The notes below the pieces were generated by a model, which made no database searches, was not told where the DNA came from, and saw nothing but the letters and a program-made list of their open reading frames with translations. Of a stretch of DNA of 64,000 nt, positions 62,498-64,000 are shown one piece after another. Location: the NCBI GenBank assembly GCA_029265615.1, contig JAJUIB010000012.1:1-64000 (forward strand). Reading direction: 5' to 3'. The DNA comes from Spirochaetota bacterium. Lineage in GTDB: Bacteria; Spirochaetota; Spirochaetia; Treponematales; Rectinemataceae. Both the position numbers and the translations under genes were made by a program. Every line of letters begins with the position of its first letter. Position 1 is the stretch's first letter.

Positions 62498-63013
62498 ATG
62501 GCTCATCGCGCGGCGGAGACGGTGCGGCTTGCGACTTCGGGACTCCTTTCGGGGCTCGGCGAGGCTTCGGTCGCGGCGATACTCAATGTGGCAAAGAGAC
62601 TTGAAGTCCCCGCAGGCAAGGTGGTCATGCGTGAAGGCGAAGCGGGGGAAACCCTCTACATCCTCGCCGAGGGCGAGGTTGAGGTAACCAAGAACCTCAC
62701 GCTCAAGCTCGGCGCGCGCGACTTCGCCCGAGCGGACAAATCGATGACCAGAATCAGCGCCGCCTGCGCCCCCGTCTTCGGTGAGATGGCGCTCTTCGGC
62801 CCTGAGCCGCGAAGCGCGACGGTCACGACGGCCTCGCCCTGCGTGCTCTACGAAATCGCAAAAAAGGACTACGACGAGCTGTGCGCCCGCGAGCCGCGGC
62901 TCGGCCTTGAACTCACGCGGCGCATCGCGGCCATACTCGCCTCGCGCGTCCGCAAGGGCAACGAGGAGATACTCAAGCTCTCGACAGCCCTGAGCATCGC
63001 GCTCTCTCGGTGA
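62498..63013 (+). CDS. Stand-alone cyclic-nucleotide-binding domain protein
   Basis: 171 residues, one CNB domain (about 15-140): FGEMALFGPEPRSATVTTAS is the phosphate-binding cassette of CRP/PKA-type domains with the conserved Glu and Arg, and GEAGETLYILAEGEVEV is the earlier beta-roll. There is no DNA-binding helix-turn-helix, channel or kinase part. The eight-base gap to the K+ channel gene suggests that it acts as a regulatory subunit of the channel in trans (inference); in other bacteria the CNB domain is fused to the channel. The effector (cAMP, cGMP or other) is unknown. Confidence 0.88.
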   Translation: MAHRAAETVRLATSGLLSGLGEASVAAILNVAKRLEVPAGKVVMREGEAGETLYILAEGEVEVTKNLTLKLGARDFARADKSMTRISAACAPVFGEMALFGPEPRSATVTTASPCVLYEIAKKDYDELCAREPRLGLELTRRIAAILASRVRKGNEEILKLSTALSIALSR

Positions 63014-63023
63014 GGTGAACAAT

Positions 63024-63662
63024 ATGCGACACATGACGAGCCCCCGCGCGCTCACGACGGCCGCCCTCGCCGCGGCGCTCACCATCGTACCCGCCGCAAG
63101 CTGGGCCCAGCCGGCGACCACGGGCTCAGTCGCGCAGGCGGCCCGCACAGCGGCAGGGACGGCCGTCCCCGGTCAAACAGCGGCGACGGCAAAACCAGGC
63201 ACGCTTCCGCGCGGCTTTCGTGGTATCGAACTTGGGATGAGCAAGGAGGAAGTCGATGCGCTCCTTTCCGCGGACGAGCTATTCGAATACCGGGGCCCCG
63301 AAGACGTAACCCTCCTTCCATCGCCAAACCAAAGCCTCATCGAAGCCGCCGGTCTTTCCTTCGTAAAACGCGCCTTTTTCCAGTTCTACGAGGGGAAGCT
63401 CTGGGTCATCATCGTCGCGATGAATCCCGCGAAGATGGACCACTACTCGATCTTCACGACCCTTTCCCAGAAATACGGGCCGCCCGCCCTCCTTGATCCG
63501 CGCGAATCGCGCTGGGAGGACGAATCGACCCGCGTCGCGCTCGAACGTCCTCTCACGCTCCGCTACCTCGACCTCGAGGTCTATCAGAAGCTCCGCGAGG
63601 GAAGCGCGGCGCGGGAATCGGTCGAGGAGCTTGAGCGGCGGGAATTCCTTGGCGGATTGTAG
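63024..63662 (+). CDS. Exported protein, function unknown
   Basis: 212 residues. Signal peptide MRHMTSPRALTTAALAAALT followed by a stretch ending ASWA, then an Ala/Gly/Thr-rich linker, then a conserved-looking globular domain (RGFRGIELGMSKEEVDALL and FYEGKLWVIIVAMNPAKMDH), in which GIELGMSKEEV resembles domains found in periplasmic proteins of treponemes. GAGGTGA precedes ATG 63024; the GTG at 63015 is rejected for spacing. It is the last gene of the channel/CNB transcript, ten bases after it. No enzyme motif was recognised. Confidence 0.7.
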   Translation: MRHMTSPRALTTAALAAALTIVPAASWAQPATTGSVAQAARTAAGTAVPGQTAATAKPGTLPRGFRGIELGMSKEEVDALLSADELFEYRGPEDVTLLPSPNQSLIEAAGLSFVKRAFFQFYEGKLWVIIVAMNPAKMDHYSIFTTLSQKYGPPALLDPRESRWEDESTRVALERPLTLRYLDLEVYQKLREGSAARESVEELERREFLGGL

Positions 63663-63710
63663 TACTTTTGCTAAGGCGTCACAATATCGGTCACGGGCCT
63701 GCGGAATAGC

Positions 63711-63739
63711 TTGACAGCGATCGCTCCTTTTGTTAACCA
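63711..63739 (+). promoter_or_regulatory. Candidate birA promoter
   Basis: Perfect -35 TTGACA (63711-63716) and a poor -10 TAACCA (63734-63739), 17 bases apart, with the -10 inside the BirA-like operator. The ATG is only 10 bases after the -10, so the transcript would have an almost absent leader. Confidence 0.45.
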
Positions 63740-63762
63740 TCTTGACTAGATGGTTAACAAAA
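63728..63762 (+). promoter_or_regulatory. BirA-type operator overlapping the birA start codon
   Basis: Perfect 13-bp inverted repeat TTTTGTTAACCAT/ATGGTTAACAAAA (63728-63740, 63750-63762) with a 9-base centre. The inner TTGTTAACC-N13-GGTTAACAA is the biotin operator form known from Bacillus. The right arm contains the birA ATG. Confidence 0.85.
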
Positions 63763-64000
63763 GTGCTATTGCACGCGGCCGCATTCTTGCGCTGCTCCGC
63801 GCCGGATCCGACCCTGTTTCGGGGGACAGACTCGCCGAGGCGCTCGGGGTAAGCCGCGTTGCGATCTGGAAGCAGATCGAGGCGCTCAAAGAGGCGGGAT
63901 ATGCGATAGAGTCGGGACACTCCGGTTACCGGCTTCTGGGCGGCGGGGATTTTCTCTATCCCTGGGAATTCCCGGGACGCGAGGCGCGCGTCGTGCGATT
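63750..64000 (+). CDS. birA: Biotin ligase/biotin operon repressor BirA, N-terminal part (cut by window end)
   Basis: The first 83 residues are present: an N-terminal winged-helix DNA-binding domain with SGDRLAEALGVSRVAIWKQI (HTH) and SGHSGYRLL, the BirA pattern, then LGGGDFLYPW at the start of the linker. The catalytic biotin-protein ligase domain lies beyond the window. The presence of the HTH makes this the repressor-type (class II) BirA. The ATG at 63750 is in the right arm of the operator and has no Shine-Dalgarno, consistent with leaderless translation. Confidence 0.92.
   Translation, partial: MVNKSAIARGRILALLRAGSDPVSGDRLAEALGVSRVAIWKQIEALKEAGYAIESGHSGYRLLGGGDFLYPWEFPGREARVVR

Noticed and set aside
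63742-63770. TTGACT/GCTATT as a birA promoter
   Set aside because: Its transcription start would lie inside the birA coding region, after the ATG; TTGACA at 63711 fits better.
1-64000. Mobile elements, prophage or integrated plasmid genes
   Set aside because: No transposase, integrase, terminal repeats or compositional shift was seen; all neighbours look like ordinary chromosomal genes.

Overview
The window is GC-rich, densely coding chromosome from a spirochaete, most likely a Treponema/Spirochaeta relative. The lineage call rests on a periplasmic-flagellum sheath protein FlaA (14970-16052), a protein matching the spirochaete-restricted spiro-SPASM family (22997-24586), a DUF5312-like protein (58432-60150) and the combination of EarP with an EF-P carrying Arg32. 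No phage, insertion sequence or CRISPR array is visible. Fifty protein genes (the first and last cut by the window edges) and one tRNA-Glu were identified, often overlapping by 1-4 bases in tight operons.

Layout. 1-6807: end of an M16C protease, leucyl/arginyl-tRNA-protein transferase, a TPR-GAF-GGDEF cyclase, a PpiD-like chaperone and a DUF115 (Maf-like) protein. 6820-13319: lepA, then a thiol/sulfur block (glutaredoxin, ferredoxin-thioredoxin-reductase-like protein, cysteine desulfurase, ThiI, thioredoxin, AhpD-like protein) and a small barrel-like protein. 13482-16052: tRNA-Glu, RelA/SpoT-TPR protein, FlaA. 16130-24586: a seven-gene minus-strand operon of sugar-nucleotide and glycosyl-transfer type (spiro-SPASM, glycosyltransferase, SpsF-like cytidylyltransferase, PseG-like/methyltransferase fusion, ATP-grasp) ending in a cell-wall amidase and a GerMN-like protein. 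24741-31344: B12-dependent ribonucleotide reductase with a likely NrdR box, arginine deiminase, and a divergent cyclic-2,3-diphosphoglycerate-synthetase-like GTPase. 31523-39876: alpha-2-macroglobulin plus PBP1C. 40014-41839: earP-efp. 41919-50259: M3 peptidase, cation/proton antiporter, RRM protein with long structured leader, DAHP synthase, 6-phosphogluconate dehydrogenase, ferredoxin, GT-B glycosyltransferase. 50421-52846: AAA+ ATPase and GNAT.

52789-57489 is the most unusual part: four overlapping minus-strand genes encoding a small membrane protein, a secreted/membrane-anchored protein whose C-terminus is nine tandem Ala-Cys-X-X repeats (mostly ACHS), a radical SAM/SPASM enzyme with a possible PqqD-like N-terminal domain, and another membrane protein. 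This looks like a peptide-modification system whose substrate repeat is fused to a large membrane-anchored carrier. 57627-63662 holds pgeF, the DUF5312-like gene, an RluA-type pseudouridine synthase, a K+ channel/TrkA-N protein next to a stand-alone cyclic-nucleotide-binding protein, and a small exported protein. The window ends in birA, whose start codon sits inside a perfect inverted repeat matching the BirA operator.

Starts were chosen from Shine-Dalgarno sequences, overlaps with upstream stops, and family N-termini. Family names come from motif recognition, not from a search.
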